Counted from the first letter of the stretch, positions 28,018 to 38,802 are shown. The stretch: 64,000 nt of DNA from Saprospiraceae bacterium (GCA_016722295.1 JADKGL010000008.1:120334-184333), one strand, 5' to 3'. The notes: generated by a model not told the origin, from the sequence alone. A program made the numbers and translations.

Positions 28018-28695
28018 TCATTCCCTTATCAAATCTGGTCTACGCTCCTGTGTCTTTTTCAAACTCTCTTCAAAGCGCCATTGATCAATTTTTTCCTGAT
28101 GCCCAGAAAGCAAAATTTCTGGCACTTTTAGTTCTCTAAATTCTGCGGGACGAGAGTAAACTGGAGGTGCCAAAAGATCATCTTGAAATGAATCCGTCAA
28201 GGCAGATGTTTCATCATTGAGCACTCCAGGAATCAATCTCCCTATGCTATCGACTAGAATCGCTGCACCAAGCTCTCCCCCACTCAATACATAATCTCCT
28301 ACTGATATCTCCATAGTGATCCAATGGTCTCTCACACGTTGATCGATACCCTTATAATGTCCACAAATAATGAGAAGATTTTGCTTTAGGGAAAGTGAAT
28401 TACAAATACGTTGATTAAGTGTCGCACCATCTGGAGTGAGATAGATGATCTCATCATAATTTGTTTTTGACTTACGTTCTTCAATGCAACGAACTAAAGG
28501 CTCCACCATAAGCACCATTCCTGCTCCTCCGCCAAATTGGTAATCATCAATTTGCCGATAGTTGCCTACACCATAATTGCGAAGGTCAATAAGATTTACA
28601 GTCAGTAAACCTTTCTCATGAGCTCGCTTCATGATCGAATGCTCGAAAGGAGATCGTAGTAATTCTGGTATAACACTTATGATATCGATTTGCAT
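28018..28695 (-). CDS. trmD: tRNA (guanine-N1)-methyltransferase
   Basis: This 225-residue SPOUT-class enzyme makes m1G37 in tRNAs, preventing +1 frameshifting. Visible signatures are the start MQIDIISVIPELLRSPFEHS, YQFGGGAGMVLMVEP, ICGHYKGIDQRVRDHW and LSGGELGAAILVDSIGRLIP (the SAM-binding trefoil knot), then LLAPPVYSRPAEFRELKVPE. Length is normal. It is a single gene here; rpsP/rimM/rplS, its partners in many bacteria, are absent. Confidence 0.96.
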   Translation of the reverse strand: MQIDIISVIPELLRSPFEHSIMKRAHEKGLLTVNLIDLRNYGVGNYRQIDDYQFGGGAGMVLMVEPLVRCIEERKSKTNYDEIIYLTPDGATLNQRICNSLSLKQNLLIICGHYKGIDQRVRDHWITMEISVGDYVLSGGELGAAILVDSIGRLIPGVLNDETSALTDSFQDDLLAPPVYSRPAEFRELKVPEILLSGHQEKIDQWRFEESLKKTQERRPDLIRE

Positions 28696-28709
28696 AATCT
28701 AAAGTTTAT

Positions 28710-28742
28710 AAAAAAAGGATAGCAAATTTCTATTTACTATCC
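28710..28742 (-). terminator. Intrinsic terminator after the FKBP gene
   Basis: On the minus strand an 11-bp stem GGATAGTAAAT/ATTTGCTATCC (one G-T pair) closes a four-base AGAA loop and is followed by a T run of about seven. It ends the transcript of the FKBP gene and separates it from trmD. Confidence 0.85.
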
Positions 28743-28768
28743 TCCTTTATTTCAAAAAAATAAAAAAA

Positions 28769-29425
28769 CTATTCTATTCCTAATAATTCAACTTCAAAAA
28801 TCAAAGTTGAAAAAGGTTTAATATCAGCACCTGCTCCTTGTCCCCCATATGCTAAATTTGAAGGAATGAAAAATCTAAACTTTGAACCAACGGGCATCAA
28901 TTGCAATCCTTCAGTCCATCCTTTGATCACTCCATTAAGTGGAAAAGATATCGGTTCACCTCGGTCTACAGAGCTATCAAAAACTTTACCATTGATCAAT
29001 GTACCGTGATAATGTGTCTTTACTTTATCAGTTGCTTTTGGCTTTGGTCCATCTCCCATTTTCATCACTTCATATTGAAGACCTGATGGTAAACTTACGA
29101 TACCATTCTTCTTAGCATTTTCAACTAAAAATTTCTCACCTTCTTCTTTTACTCCACCATTTTCTTTTGCAGCCTTTGCTTCCATAATAGTTTGCAAATT
29201 AGCATTTGCTTGATGAACATTGATTTTCTCTTTTCCCTGCAACACATCCTCTATCGCTTCAACAAGGTCAGGAGCTGATAATTTATCAAATCCTTGTTGC
29301 TTTAGATTATTTGCAATCAATACTCCCAAACTGTAAGACAATGTATCCATTTTTAAATTTTTGTTTTGTGCATGGATTACAAATTGTATACTCATGCATG
29401 CAATTAATAAATATGTTTTTTTCAT
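28769..29425 (-). CDS. FKBP-type peptidyl-prolyl cis-trans isomerase (Mip/FkpA-like)
   Basis: This 218-residue exported isomerase has a signal peptide ending VIHAQ and an N-terminal helical dimerisation domain (YSLGVLIANNLKQQGFDKLS, about residues 33-100). The C-terminal FKBP domain has VKTHYHGTLINGKVFDSSVD, EPISFPLNGVIKGWTEGLQL, MPVGSKFRFFIPSNLAYG and STLIFEVELLGIE. It assists folding of periplasmic or outer-membrane proteins. It lies 13 bases downstream of the M20 peptidase gene and ends at a strong terminator. Confidence 0.93.
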   Translation of the reverse strand: MKKTYLLIACMSIQFVIHAQNKNLKMDTLSYSLGVLIANNLKQQGFDKLSAPDLVEAIEDVLQGKEKINVHQANANLQTIMEAKAAKENGGVKEEGEKFLVENAKKNGIVSLPSGLQYEVMKMGDGPKPKATDKVKTHYHGTLINGKVFDSSVDRGEPISFPLNGVIKGWTEGLQLMPVGSKFRFFIPSNLAYGGQGAGADIKPFSTLIFEVELLGIE

Positions 29426-29438
29426 TTTAATAAATTAA

Positions 29439-30836
29439 TTATTTTTTAGTAGATTTCATTTCTGCGTAAAACTTGAAAAAGTGTGGAATCGTTTCAATTC
29501 CTTTATAGTAATTGAACAAACCATAATGCTCATTTGGAGAATGGATATTATCAGAATCCAATCCAAATCCCATCATCACCGTTTTCACTTTCAATACTTT
29601 TTCAAACAATGCTACAATTGGAATACTTCCACCACCACGCACTGGAATTGGATTTTTCTTAAATGTAGTTTTCATAGCTTGCATAGCCGCTAAATATTCC
29701 GAAGTATCTGTCGGAGTAACAGCAGCTTCTCCTCCATGGTGTGGAGTCACTTTTACCTTCACAGATTTAGGTGCGATTTTTTCAAAATGTTTTGTAAACA
29801 ATTTTGTGATTTTCTCCGATTTTTGATTTGGCACTAATCGCATGGACACTTTCGCAAAAGCTTTGGATGGTAATACGGTTTTTGCACCTTCCCCAATATA
29901 TCCTCCCCACATTCCATTGACTTCAAAAGTTGGACGTGTAGAAGTTTGTTCAATCACTGTATATCCTTCTTCTCCACGTGTCTCTTTTATGCCAAGATCT
30001 TTCATATACGCATTCAATTTGAATGGTGCTTTATTTAATTCCTTGCGTTCGCTTGGTTTCAATTTAACGACATCATCATAAAATCCAGGTATTGTGATGC
30101 GGCCTTTTTTATCTTTCATCGATGCGATCATTTCACAAAGAATCGACACTGGATTTCCCACAGCACCACCATATACACCTGAATGCAAATCGCGATTTGG
30201 ACCTTCCACTTCTACTTCAAGATAAGACAATCCTCTTAGCCCTACTGTCAATGATGGCACATTGTTGGCGATGATTGAAGTATCTGAAATCAAGATCACA
30301 TCACAAGCTAATTTTGCTTGATTCTCTCTACAAAATGTCTCTAAATTTTTTGAACCAACTTCTTCTTCACCTTCAATAAGAAATTTGATATTACAAGGCA
30401 AACTCTCTGTTGCATTCATTGCTTCAAAGGCTTTGACATGCATATATACTTGTCCTTTGTCATCGCAAGAACCTCTTGCAAATATGGCTCCATCTGGATG
30501 CAATGCAGTTTTCTTAACCACAGGCTCGAAGGGAGGCGAGTCCCATAATTCCAAAGGATCTGGAGGCTGAACATCGTAATGTCCATAAACCAATACTGTT
30601 GGTTTTTTAGGATCGATAATTTTTTCAGCATATACTATTGGATGACCTTTCGTCTCATGAATTTCAGATTTTGAAACTCCCGCTTTATCCAAAGAATTTT
30701 TTACAAATTCTGCTGTGCGGCGCACTTCTTTTGCAAATTGTGGATCTGCTGACACTGAGGGTATCTTCAAAAATTCAAGCAATTCATCCAATTGCCTTTG
30801 TTTATTTGACTTTAAATAATCTTGTACAGAACTCAT
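29439..30836 (-). CDS. M20 family dipeptidase
   Basis: This 465-residue cytoplasmic metallopeptidase belongs to the M20 (ArgE/DapE/CNDP-like) family. The metal-binding motif YGHYDVQPPDPLELW lies near residue 90, followed by RGSCDDKGQVYMHVKAFEA and FLIEGEEEVGSKNLE with the catalytic Glu. A dimerisation/lid domain has GPNRDLHSGVYGGAVGNP, and the C-terminal metal ligand is in NIHSPNEHYGLFNYYKGIE. It likely cleaves dipeptides of broad sequence. It sits between prolyl oligopeptidase and the FKBP isomerase, so this is a small peptide-turnover operon. Confidence 0.9.
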   Translation of the reverse strand: MSSVQDYLKSNKQRQLDELLEFLKIPSVSADPQFAKEVRRTAEFVKNSLDKAGVSKSEIHETKGHPIVYAEKIIDPKKPTVLVYGHYDVQPPDPLELWDSPPFEPVVKKTALHPDGAIFARGSCDDKGQVYMHVKAFEAMNATESLPCNIKFLIEGEEEVGSKNLETFCRENQAKLACDVILISDTSIIANNVPSLTVGLRGLSYLEVEVEGPNRDLHSGVYGGAVGNPVSILCEMIASMKDKKGRITIPGFYDDVVKLKPSERKELNKAPFKLNAYMKDLGIKETRGEEGYTVIEQTSTRPTFEVNGMWGGYIGEGAKTVLPSKAFAKVSMRLVPNQKSEKITKLFTKHFEKIAPKSVKVKVTPHHGGEAAVTPTDTSEYLAAMQAMKTTFKKNPIPVRGGGSIPIVALFEKVLKVKTVMMGFGLDSDNIHSPNEHYGLFNYYKGIETIPHFFKFYAEMKSTKK

Positions 30837-30857
30837 TATTTTAATTTTTATGATTAA

Positions 30858-33018
30858 CTAATTAATGTTCGGTTTTATTTTAAAATTATAGAACATAAAT
30901 GACAATAAATCAGCTGCCTCGTCGATTCGCTTAGAAGTAGGTTTACCAGCTCCGTGTCCAGCGCTTACATCAATACGAATCAACATTGGATTATCACCTT
31001 GTTGCGCAGCTTGCATAGCAGCGGCGAATTTGAAAGAATGTGCGGGAACAACTCGATCATCGTGATCTGCAGTACAGATCATTGTAGCTGGGTACTGCGC
31101 TGGTCGCGCATTGTGTACTGGCGAATATTTGATCAAATAATCAAAGCCTTCTTTAGTCTCACTTGTACCATAATCTGTAGCCCATGCCCAACCTATTGTA
31201 AATTTATGATAACGCAACATATCCAAAACACCAACAGCTGGAAATGCGACTTTACACAGATCAGGTCGCTGAGTGATACATGCACCTATGAGTAATCCAC
31301 CATTCGATCTTCCTTCGATAGCTAAACGATCGCGAGAAGTATATTTTTCTGCTACGAGAAAATCTGCCGCGCCAATAAAATCATCGAATACATTTTGCTT
31401 ACGAGCTAATGTTCCTGATTGATGCCATTCTTTACCAAATTCACCTCCTCCGCGAATATTTGCAACGGCATAGATTCCATCATTTTCAATAATTGGTACT
31501 CTTGTGATGGAGAATGAAGGCAAAACAGATATATCGAATCCTCCATAAGCATATAGCAATGTTGGTGCATTTCCGTTTTTCACTAAAGATTTTTTTGATG
31601 TTAAAAACATGGGAACTTTAGTTCCATCTTTTGAAGTATACCATACTTGTTCTGTCTTATATTCGTCTGGATTAAATTCCAATTTTGGACTAAAAAAAAC
31701 TTCTGAAGTCATAGACTTCATATCATATCTATAAATCGTATTAGGTCTGATAAATGACGAAAACGAATAAAATGCTTCATCATCATCTTGATCTCCGCTG
31801 AAGCCACCAACTGTTCCAATTTCGGGCAATTCCAACTTCTTTAGCTCCTTTCCCTCTAGGTCAAATATTTTTACTGTGCTCGACGCATCATGAATAAAAG
31901 TTGCAACCAATTTTCCACCAAAAATGCCAATATTTTGCAATACATCTTTTCCTTCAGGTATCACCTCTTTCCAGTTTTTTATATCTGGAGAAGAAGCTGA
32001 AAAAGAAAGTACTTTCCAATTTGGAGCATTTTGGTTGGTGTGCACAAAAATCTGATCTCCAATATTGCCAATCACACTATAATCATCTGAAAATTTAGAT
32101 ACTAACCATTGTAATTTTGAACCTGGCTTAGACATATCTTGAATGCCTAATGAATTACCACTTGTAGATTCAGATCCCGAAACTACTAAAAATCGTTCAT
32201 CTTCTGTCAGACTTGCATAGCAATTACGCAATGGAAACTTTTTGTCTTGAAAGATCAATTTATCTTCTTTTTGCGAAGTTCCCAATTTGTGAAAAAAAAC
32301 AGCATGATATTCATTCTTTGCAGACAAGAGTCCTGTTCCTTTAGGTTCAGGATATCTACTATAGTAAAATCCATCTTTTTGCCAAGCTGCACCAGAAAAT
32401 TTAACCCAAAGAATTGTATCTGGTAATATATTTCCAGTCACTAGATCCTTGACCATGATTTTATTCCAATCAGAACCACCCTCTGAAGTCATAATGCTAA
32501 GATACTTTCCATCTTTAGAAAACGAATATGAACTTAAAGAAGTCGTCCCATCCTTAGAAAATGTATTTGGATCAATGACCATGCGCGCTTCTGACTTTAA
32601 TTGATCAGACACATAGAGTACATCTTGATTTTGCAGTCCGTTATTTTTGAAAAAATAGTATTTTCCTGCTTTTTTAATAGGTGTGCTTGATTTTTCATAA
32701 TTAAACAATTTTTCTACACGAGCTCGTAGGAGCTTTGCGGAAAGGGATTTGGTCTAAATAGTCAAAACTAACTTTATTTTGACTTAAAACCCAAGCTTTT
32801 GTTTCTTCTGCATGATCATCTTCTAGCCAACGATAAGGATCTTGTATCGTAGTGCCAAAATAATCAGATGAAACAGTATCCTTCCTCGTCTCTGGTGTCT
32901 TACTACTAATCTGGGCAAAAGTTTCAGTTGTTGGAGCTGCTTGATGCGCTGAACTTGGCTTGTTTTTACAAGAAAGAAGAAGACTCATAGAAAGAAGTAA
33001 ACTAAAATATTTATTCAT
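30858..33018 (-). CDS. Prolyl oligopeptidase, S9A family (single frameshift)
   Basis: This serine peptidase cleaves short peptides after proline. The ATG at 33018 gives a lipoprotein signal (MNKYFSLLLSMSLLLSCKNK) followed by the S9A start (DTVSSDYFGTTIQDPYRWLE). The frame breaks near 32735, where one base is missing from an A run on the coding strand: ...IPFRK then KLLRARVEKLFNYEKSS in the next frame. The rest (30858-~32730) is intact with the propeller and the catalytic domain: Ser in EGRSNGGLLIG, Asp in TADHDDRVVPAHSF, His in DVSAGHGAGKPTSKR. All catalytic residues are present, so the break is suspect as sequencing error. It heads the M20-FKBP operon. Confidence 0.9.
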
Positions 33019-33124
33019 TATATAACGGATTACGGTCTGATTCTTGTTATAAATATAATTTTTTAATTTCAGACGGGTCAAAATTAGTAGTTTTACACCG
33101 TTTTTAGAGGAATTTAATAGAAAA

Positions 33125-34086
33125 ATGTTTAGAAAATTCATATTGATCACTTTTTTAAAGCTAGGATTTTTCCTCTTTAGTATAAATTCTACAGCGCAAA
33201 AAACGATCTCTCAAGATTCCATTTTTAAAATTGAGAAAAAACTGAGCTAATAATTGAAAATCTTAAAGCGATATTCAATGAACGAGAAGACCAACAAACC
33301 TATTTAATTGAGGAAAAAAAACGCTATTTATCAAATAGAGATCAAATTATTAAAATTAATAAGCAGATAGCTTCGGTAATTTCTGAAAACAAAACTACAA
33401 AAGCTTATATTGATGCTTATGAAGAATTGCTAACACGAATTCGACAATTGAATTTTAGATCTGGTCAGGAAAAAAGCAAAGAAATACATTCTATTTCAGC
33501 TAAGCATAAAATATTGTTAGATCAAAAGCTTGAAATTGATTTTGACAAAGTTCAAACACTGCCAAAGGTTGTACAAGATGAACCTCTATTGTTTCAAGTT
33601 AAAAACAATTGCAGTCTGGAAAAAAATAGAGACAACAATTTAGTTTCGACACGTTTTGAAAATTTGTTCAGTTATACAGATCCAAAAATTGAATCTTACT
33701 TCATCGACAAAGAATTTGTGACTTGCGAATCCAGGCTAATTAAATCGCAAAAAAATATTTTACTAGAATTAAGGTTAAAATTTAGTTCAATTCGAGCAGG
33801 AAAAATATATGGTACGATTGATCCATCAAATCCTATCAAGTTGACCTTCCTAAACGACGATTTTATCTATCTGAGACCTAGTCATATTGTCACTGCGAAT
33901 ATTGAAGAAAAAACAGGTAACACGATTTATAAAATTCAGATTCCTCTCGATAAGGAAAAGCAAAAAAAAATAAAAAAATTTGAACTAGATAAAATTATTT
34001 TCTTGTTTACTTCAGGCAAAGAAAGTTTTGATATCTATAATTTCGATCTACTTAAAAACATGCTCTTGTGCATCAAAAAGAAATAA
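33125..34086 (+). CDS. Secreted coiled-coil protein of unknown function (single frameshift)
   Basis: The ATG at 33125 starts a signal peptide (MFRKFILITFLKLGFFLFSI then NSTAQKT). The frame ends at 33247, but the next frame continues without a stop from about 33235 through 34086. One missing A in the run near 33238 restores IEKKTELIIENLKAIF. The recovered ~320-residue protein has an acidic/basic helical region (~35-110) likely to form a coiled coil, then a beta-rich region (KIESYFIDKEFVTCESRLIK ... GKIYGTIDPSNPIKLTFLND). No family is recognised. It is divergent from prolyl oligopeptidase and overlaps the miaE start by 19 bases. Confidence 0.6.
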
Positions 34087-34670
34087 CAAAACTTGGATTA
34101 CATCTTCCCACTGATCCTCGCTGGGTCAATCTTGCTAGTTATTCGCTTGAAGAAATACTTTCTGACCATGCCTATTGTGAGCAAAAAGCTGCAAGTGCTT
34201 GCATTTCTCTCATCCAATTATATCCAGACAAAGTTGAATTGATTGAACAAGTCTCTCCCGTCGTAACTGAAGAATGGGGACATTTCAGAATGGTAATTGC
34301 AGAACTCAAAAAAAGAAATTTAACTTTCTTATTCCAACGTAAAGATGAATATGTAGCCAAACTGATTCAATTTCAAAAAAAAGGAATGAGTAGAATGGAA
34401 AGATTGCTTGAACTTTTATTGACCTGTGCCTTAATAGAAGCTCGAAGTTGTGAACGATTTAGACTCCTTTCACTACATTTAGAAGAAGAAAAATTGAAAG
34501 AATTTTATCATCACTTTATGGTCTCCGAAGCAGGACACTATCGAATGTTTCTAGATCTTGCTGAGCTTTATTTTGGCAAAGAAAAAACAAGGATACGTTG
34601 GCAAGAATATTTAGATTTCGAAGCCTCAATGCTTAAGACATTTGAACCAAGAGGTGATCGAATGCATTAA
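34068..34670 (+). CDS. miaE: tRNA-(ms[2]io[6]A)-hydroxylase
   Basis: This 200-residue ferritin-like diiron monooxygenase hydroxylates the isopentenyl group of ms2i6A37 in tRNA. Diiron ligands are seen as the first Glu in DHAYCEQKAAS (near residue 37), EEWGHF (near 68-73), an EARS motif (near 125) and EAGHYRMF (near 163). The start is GTG at 34068, overlapping the preceding gene's end. Length fits the family. The substrate hypermodified tRNAs read UNN codons; miaA and miaB are not in view. Confidence 0.92.
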   Translation: MHQKEITKLGLHLPTDPRWVNLASYSLEEILSDHAYCEQKAASACISLIQLYPDKVELIEQVSPVVTEEWGHFRMVIAELKKRNLTFLFQRKDEYVAKLIQFQKKGMSRMERLLELLLTCALIEARSCERFRLLSLHLEEEKLKEFYHHFMVSEAGHYRMFLDLAELYFGKEKTRIRWQEYLDFEASMLKTFEPRGDRMH

Positions 34671-34682
34671 TAGTAAATCATT

Positions 34683-34756
34683 GGGGAATTAGCTCAGTTG
34701 GCTAGAGCGCTACACTGGCAGTGTAGAGGTCACCGGTTCGAGCCCGGTATTCTCCA
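34683..34756 (+). tRNA. tRNA-Ala (anticodon GGC)
   Basis: A full cloverleaf of 74 bases folds by eye. The acceptor GGGGAAT/ATTCTCC has one G-T pair, the D stem is GCTC/GAGC, the anticodon stem CTACA/TGTAG encloses the loop CTGGCAG with anticodon GGC, and the T arm is ACCGG-TTCGAGC-CCGGT. The discriminator base is A and no CCA is encoded. It lies 12 bases after miaE and is followed closely by the convergent MFS gene. Confidence 0.97.
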
Positions 34757-34763
34757 CAAAAAA

Positions 34764-36044
34764 TTATTTTTCTTCATAATCCAAATCTTTTCCAAAGGTT
34801 TCTTCCAATTTTGTAATGGAAAAAATCGCGAGACCAAAACACACCAAACCTACCCATATCGCACTAGCATTTAAACTAAGTTGTAATGTATTCAATAAAA
34901 AGAAAAAACTTAATCCGATAGGAATCACAGCACCACGTACAAAATTGGGTACGGTCGTGGTCGCAGTAGCTCGAATATTAGTTCCAAATTGTTCAGAAGC
35001 TATGGTAACAAACAATGCCCAATATCCTGTGCAACATCCGAGTAAAAAAATTAAAAAATAGAAACTATTCAAACTCAAATTCCGAATAAAGAAATAAGAC
35101 AGAATAATTATAATATTTCCTAAAAGATAGGCCAGAACAACTTTTTTTCTTGTCTTGAAAATTTGACTTAACCAACCACAAAGCAAATCACCTACACTCA
35201 AGCCAATGTAACAAAACATGATACAATAAGCTGAATCGATTTTGCCATCTGTAATTCCAATTTGATCTGCAAATCTTCCCGATAACTTAACCAAAGTGCC
35301 AATCACATACCATACTGGTAATCCAACTAGAATACAATAAATATAAGTCATCGTTGTCTTACGATCACGAAACAACAAGAAAAAATTTCCCTTGCTCGAG
35401 CTACTTCGTAACGATTTTTCAAACATGCCTGATTCGAATGTCCCAAAGCGCAATAATAATAATAGTAAACCCATGATGCCTCCTACAATATAAGCCACTT
35501 GCCAATTCTCCAAACCAAATAAGTTCAATTGTCCACTAAACTTCTTTACAAATGCAGCAAACACAGCACCTAGAGCACCAAGTGTCACGATGACCATCGT
35601 TCCGTATCCACGATTCTCTTTTGTCATGATCTCTGAGACCAATGTAATCGCAGCTCCTAATTCACCTGCTAAACCTACACCTGCTATAAATCGAATTAAT
35701 TGATATTGTGGAACAGTGTCAACAAATGCATTTGCAATATTTGCAATGGAATACAATAATATTGAACCAAACAAAATAGATTTTCTACCTTTTAAATCCC
35801 CTAAAATTCCCCATAATAAACCTCCGATTAACATTCCAGCCATCTGCCAATAAAACAAATTGTTTTCAAACAAATGCGCTGCAATCACTGGGTCTGTAAT
35901 ATTGAGTCCTTTGGCACTCATGATACTTTCCTTCCCGATGATATTAAATAATTGCAAATCATAGATATCCACAAAATATCCTAGTCCGGCAATAATAACG
36001 GTGGAATTAATAACCTTGTCTTGTAACACTTTCGATGACTCCAT
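34764..36044 (-). CDS. MFS transporter
   Basis: This 426-residue protein has twelve hydrophobic segments. The major-facilitator motif A is between helices 2 and 3 (GGLLWGILGDLKGRKSILFG), and a second basic loop is in the middle (SQIFKTRKKVVLAY). The first helix carries acidic residues (GYFVDIYDLQLFNIIG), a pattern seen in the metabolite:H+ symporter/sugar-porter-like branches. Substrate is not evident and no catabolic genes are nearby. The closely spaced convergent tRNA and the lone position suggest an independent unit. Function beyond transport cannot be stated. Confidence 0.85.
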   Translation of the reverse strand: MESSKVLQDKVINSTVIIAGLGYFVDIYDLQLFNIIGKESIMSAKGLNITDPVIAAHLFENNLFYWQMAGMLIGGLLWGILGDLKGRKSILFGSILLYSIANIANAFVDTVPQYQLIRFIAGVGLAGELGAAITLVSEIMTKENRGYGTMVIVTLGALGAVFAAFVKKFSGQLNLFGLENWQVAYIVGGIMGLLLLLLRFGTFESGMFEKSLRSSSSKGNFFLLFRDRKTTMTYIYCILVGLPVWYVIGTLVKLSGRFADQIGITDGKIDSAYCIMFCYIGLSVGDLLCGWLSQIFKTRKKVVLAYLLGNIIIILSYFFIRNLSLNSFYFLIFLLGCCTGYWALFVTIASEQFGTNIRATATTTVPNFVRGAVIPIGLSFFFLLNTLQLSLNASAIWVGLVCFGLAIFSITKLEETFGKDLDYEEK

Positions 36045-36145
36045 AGCCGAAAAATACGGAAATAATGGATATGCTATCTATTTTTTTACATAGACACAGG
36101 CATTTCAAAATGCTTTGCTCTAATCCAATAAGAATATTTTAATCC

Positions 36146-38740
36146 TTACTTTTTAACTGATTTCTTAGGAGCTGCTTTTTTGGCTGCGGCTGGTTTTTTT
36201 GCAGCGCCAGTTGCTTTTGTAGCAGTAGCTTTTTTCTTTTTGTCAAATGCAGTTGGAATCTGATCTAATATAATCTTTTTAAAATCTTCCAATGACATCG
36301 TAGCAGCAACTTCACTTGTCACTCTTTGGTCATTTACTTTTGGAATATTGATCATTTTCTTACCAAACTTAATATATGGTCCCCATCGTCCATTTTCTAC
36401 ACTAAATCCATCTTCTGAAAATTGATGAATATAGCGGTTTGATTCTTTTTCTTCTTTTGCATCGATCAACGGAATTGATTCCTTTACTGATATTGTCTCT
36501 ATATCAATTCGTTTTGGTACATTGATAAACATTCCATTCCATTTGATAAATGGACCAAAGCGACCTTTGCCTTTTGTAATTGGCAATTCTTTATAAAAAC
36601 CTATTGGTGCATCTTCTGCTTGCTTTACTTTTACCAATTCTATTGCTTGTTCTAATGTAATCTCTAATGGATCAATAGATCTTGGAATAGAAACAAATGC
36701 CTCTCCGATTTTCACATATGGACCAAATCTACCTGCACCAACACTTAACGCTTCATTATTATATTCTCCAAGATCTCTAGGCAATTTGAACAATTCCATC
36801 GCTTCTTCATAGCTTATGGTTTCCATATTTTGACCGCGCTTTAGATTTGCGAATCTCGGCTTCTCGCCTTCTGGCAATTCATCTCTATCGCCTATTTGAA
36901 CTACAGGACCAAATCTGGTCAATTGAACTAAAACCATTCGACCTGAGTCTGGATCTTTTCCTAATTCTCTTCTGCCTTTTGCTCTTTCTCCTTGCTCCAT
37001 GACAGTCTCTACGGTACCATGAAATGGCCAGTAAAATTCATCAATCATTTTGACCCAATCTCTCTTGCCATCTGCGATCTCATCAAAATCTTTTTCTATC
37101 TCGGCAGTAAATCCATAATTCATAATATCACCGAAATGTGTAGTGAGATAATCACTTACTACCATTCCAATATCTGTTGGATAAAGTGTATTTTTAGTTG
37201 TGCCTGTAATCTCAGTTAAAATCTCCTCTTTAATTTTTCCACTTGCTAAGACGATTGTATTGTATTTTCTTTCCTGACCTTCTCTAGATTCTTTTACAAC
37301 ATATCCTCTTCCCTCTTCCATAATCTTACTGATCGTAGGAGCATAAGTAGATGGACGACCGATGCCAAGTTCTTCCAATTTCTTCACTAAACTAGCTTCA
37401 GTATATCTTGCAGCAGGTCTTGTAAATCTTTCTATCGCAGATATTTTCTGATAATTTAAATTGTCTCCTTGTTTCATTGGAGGCAATAAGGATCCATTTT
37501 CTTCATCCTCTTCATCATTAGATTCAATATAAAGTTTCAAGAATCCATCGAATAATAATACTTCACCCTCTGCTACAAATTTTTCTTCTTTAGCCTTAGA
37601 TATAAGTATATCAACTTCAGTTTTTTCCAATTGAGCTGCAGCCATTTGTGACGCCATAGCGCGTTTCCAAATCAATTCATATAATTTCACTTGATCTGAA
37701 TCTGCTCCTGTCGATTGCATCTCCATATATGTAGGACGTATTGCTTCGTGAGCCTCTTGAGCAGAAGCATTTTTTGTTTTGTATTGTCGAGTATGTAGAT
37801 AATTCTTTCCAAACAGTTTTTCAATTTCTGATGCCATAGCACCTAATGCCACATCAGATATACTTGTACTATCGGTACGCATATAGGTGATCATTCCAGA
37901 TTCATACAATCGTTGAGCGGCAGACATTGTTCGATTTACACCAAAACCAAGTTTTCTGCTTGCTTCTTGTTGCAATGTAGAGGTAGTAAATGGTGGAGAC
38001 GGATTTCGCTTTACAGGCTTCACTGTTACAGCTGCGACACTATAAGTAGAATCAACACATTTTTCAACAAATGATTTTGCATCTTCTTTGCTATCATATC
38101 GCTTAGATAGTGTTGCTTTAACTATATTTTTTGACTCACTTTGTGTATTGAAAATTCCTTCAACTTTAAAATAAGGAGTTACTGGAAAATCTTGTATCTC
38201 ACGCTCTCTATCCACGACCAATTTTACAGCAACTGACTGTACTCTTCCAGCAGATAATTTATTTTTTACTTTTCTCCATAAAATTTCTGACAGCTCAAAT
38301 CCAACTAAACGATCTAATACCCTTCTAGCCTGTTGTGCATTTACTAGATTCAAATCTACATTTCTAGGTACTGTGATCGCTTTTTGGATGGCCGGTTTTG
38401 TAATCTCACGGAAAACAATTCTCTTAACCACTTTTGGATCAAGACCCAAAACTTCACATAAATGCCAAGATATCGCTTCCCCCTCGCGATCCTCGTCCGT
38501 CGCAAGCCACACTTCACTTACTTTGCCTACCCAATCTTTAAGATCTTTGACAACCTTTGTTTTTTCAGGTGAAACAATATAATTCGGTTTGAATTTATTT
38601 TCTATTTCAATTCCTTTTACTCCTTTGTCTAAGTCTCGAATGTGACCAAAACTTGACTTAACTTTAAAGTCACTTCCAAGATATTTTTCTATGGTTTTTG
38701 CTTTTGCAGGAGACTCGACGATTAGTAATTTAGTAGCCAT
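36146..38740 (-). CDS. topA: DNA topoisomerase I
   Basis: This type IA topoisomerase (864 residues) relaxes negative supercoils. The Toprim domain is at the N-terminus (MATKLLIVESPAKAKTIEKY; acidic DEDREGEAISWH near residue 81), followed by SAGRVQSVAVKLVVDRERE. The active-site Tyr is in ESGMITYMRTDSTSIS near residue 285. Four TopA C-terminal repeats (GRFGPYVKIG-type) replace the zinc fingers of gamma-proteobacterial enzymes, as usual in Bacteroidota. The tail is a Lys/Ala-rich DNA-binding extension. The ATG at 38740 is preferred over 38749 because MATKLLIVESP is the family start. Confidence 0.95.
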   Translation of the reverse strand: MATKLLIVESPAKAKTIEKYLGSDFKVKSSFGHIRDLDKGVKGIEIENKFKPNYIVSPEKTKVVKDLKDWVGKVSEVWLATDEDREGEAISWHLCEVLGLDPKVVKRIVFREITKPAIQKAITVPRNVDLNLVNAQQARRVLDRLVGFELSEILWRKVKNKLSAGRVQSVAVKLVVDREREIQDFPVTPYFKVEGIFNTQSESKNIVKATLSKRYDSKEDAKSFVEKCVDSTYSVAAVTVKPVKRNPSPPFTTSTLQQEASRKLGFGVNRTMSAAQRLYESGMITYMRTDSTSISDVALGAMASEIEKLFGKNYLHTRQYKTKNASAQEAHEAIRPTYMEMQSTGADSDQVKLYELIWKRAMASQMAAAQLEKTEVDILISKAKEEKFVAEGEVLLFDGFLKLYIESNDEEDEENGSLLPPMKQGDNLNYQKISAIERFTRPAARYTEASLVKKLEELGIGRPSTYAPTISKIMEEGRGYVVKESREGQERKYNTIVLASGKIKEEILTEITGTTKNTLYPTDIGMVVSDYLTTHFGDIMNYGFTAEIEKDFDEIADGKRDWVKMIDEFYWPFHGTVETVMEQGERAKGRRELGKDPDSGRMVLVQLTRFGPVVQIGDRDELPEGEKPRFANLKRGQNMETISYEEAMELFKLPRDLGEYNNEALSVGAGRFGPYVKIGEAFVSIPRSIDPLEITLEQAIELVKVKQAEDAPIGFYKELPITKGKGRFGPFIKWNGMFINVPKRIDIETISVKESIPLIDAKEEKESNRYIHQFSEDGFSVENGRWGPYIKFGKKMINIPKVNDQRVTSEVAATMSLEDFKKIILDQIPTAFDKKKKATATKATGAAKKPAAAKKAAPKKSVKK

Positions 38741-38769
38741 TGGCTTCAATTCTGTTTAAAAAATCGCGG

Positions 38770-38802
38770 CAAATCTATGCAAATAAATAGAGAATTTGCA
38801 AA
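38770..38802 (-). promoter_or_regulatory. Bacteroidota-type promoter of topA
   Basis: On the minus strand TTTG (38799-38802) is followed after 21 bases by TAGATTTG (38770-38777), matching the -33/-7 consensus. Transcription would begin near 38763, giving a leader of about 23 bases. The -33 TTTG is itself the end of a second copy of TAGATTTG, so overlapping start sites are possible. Confidence 0.65.
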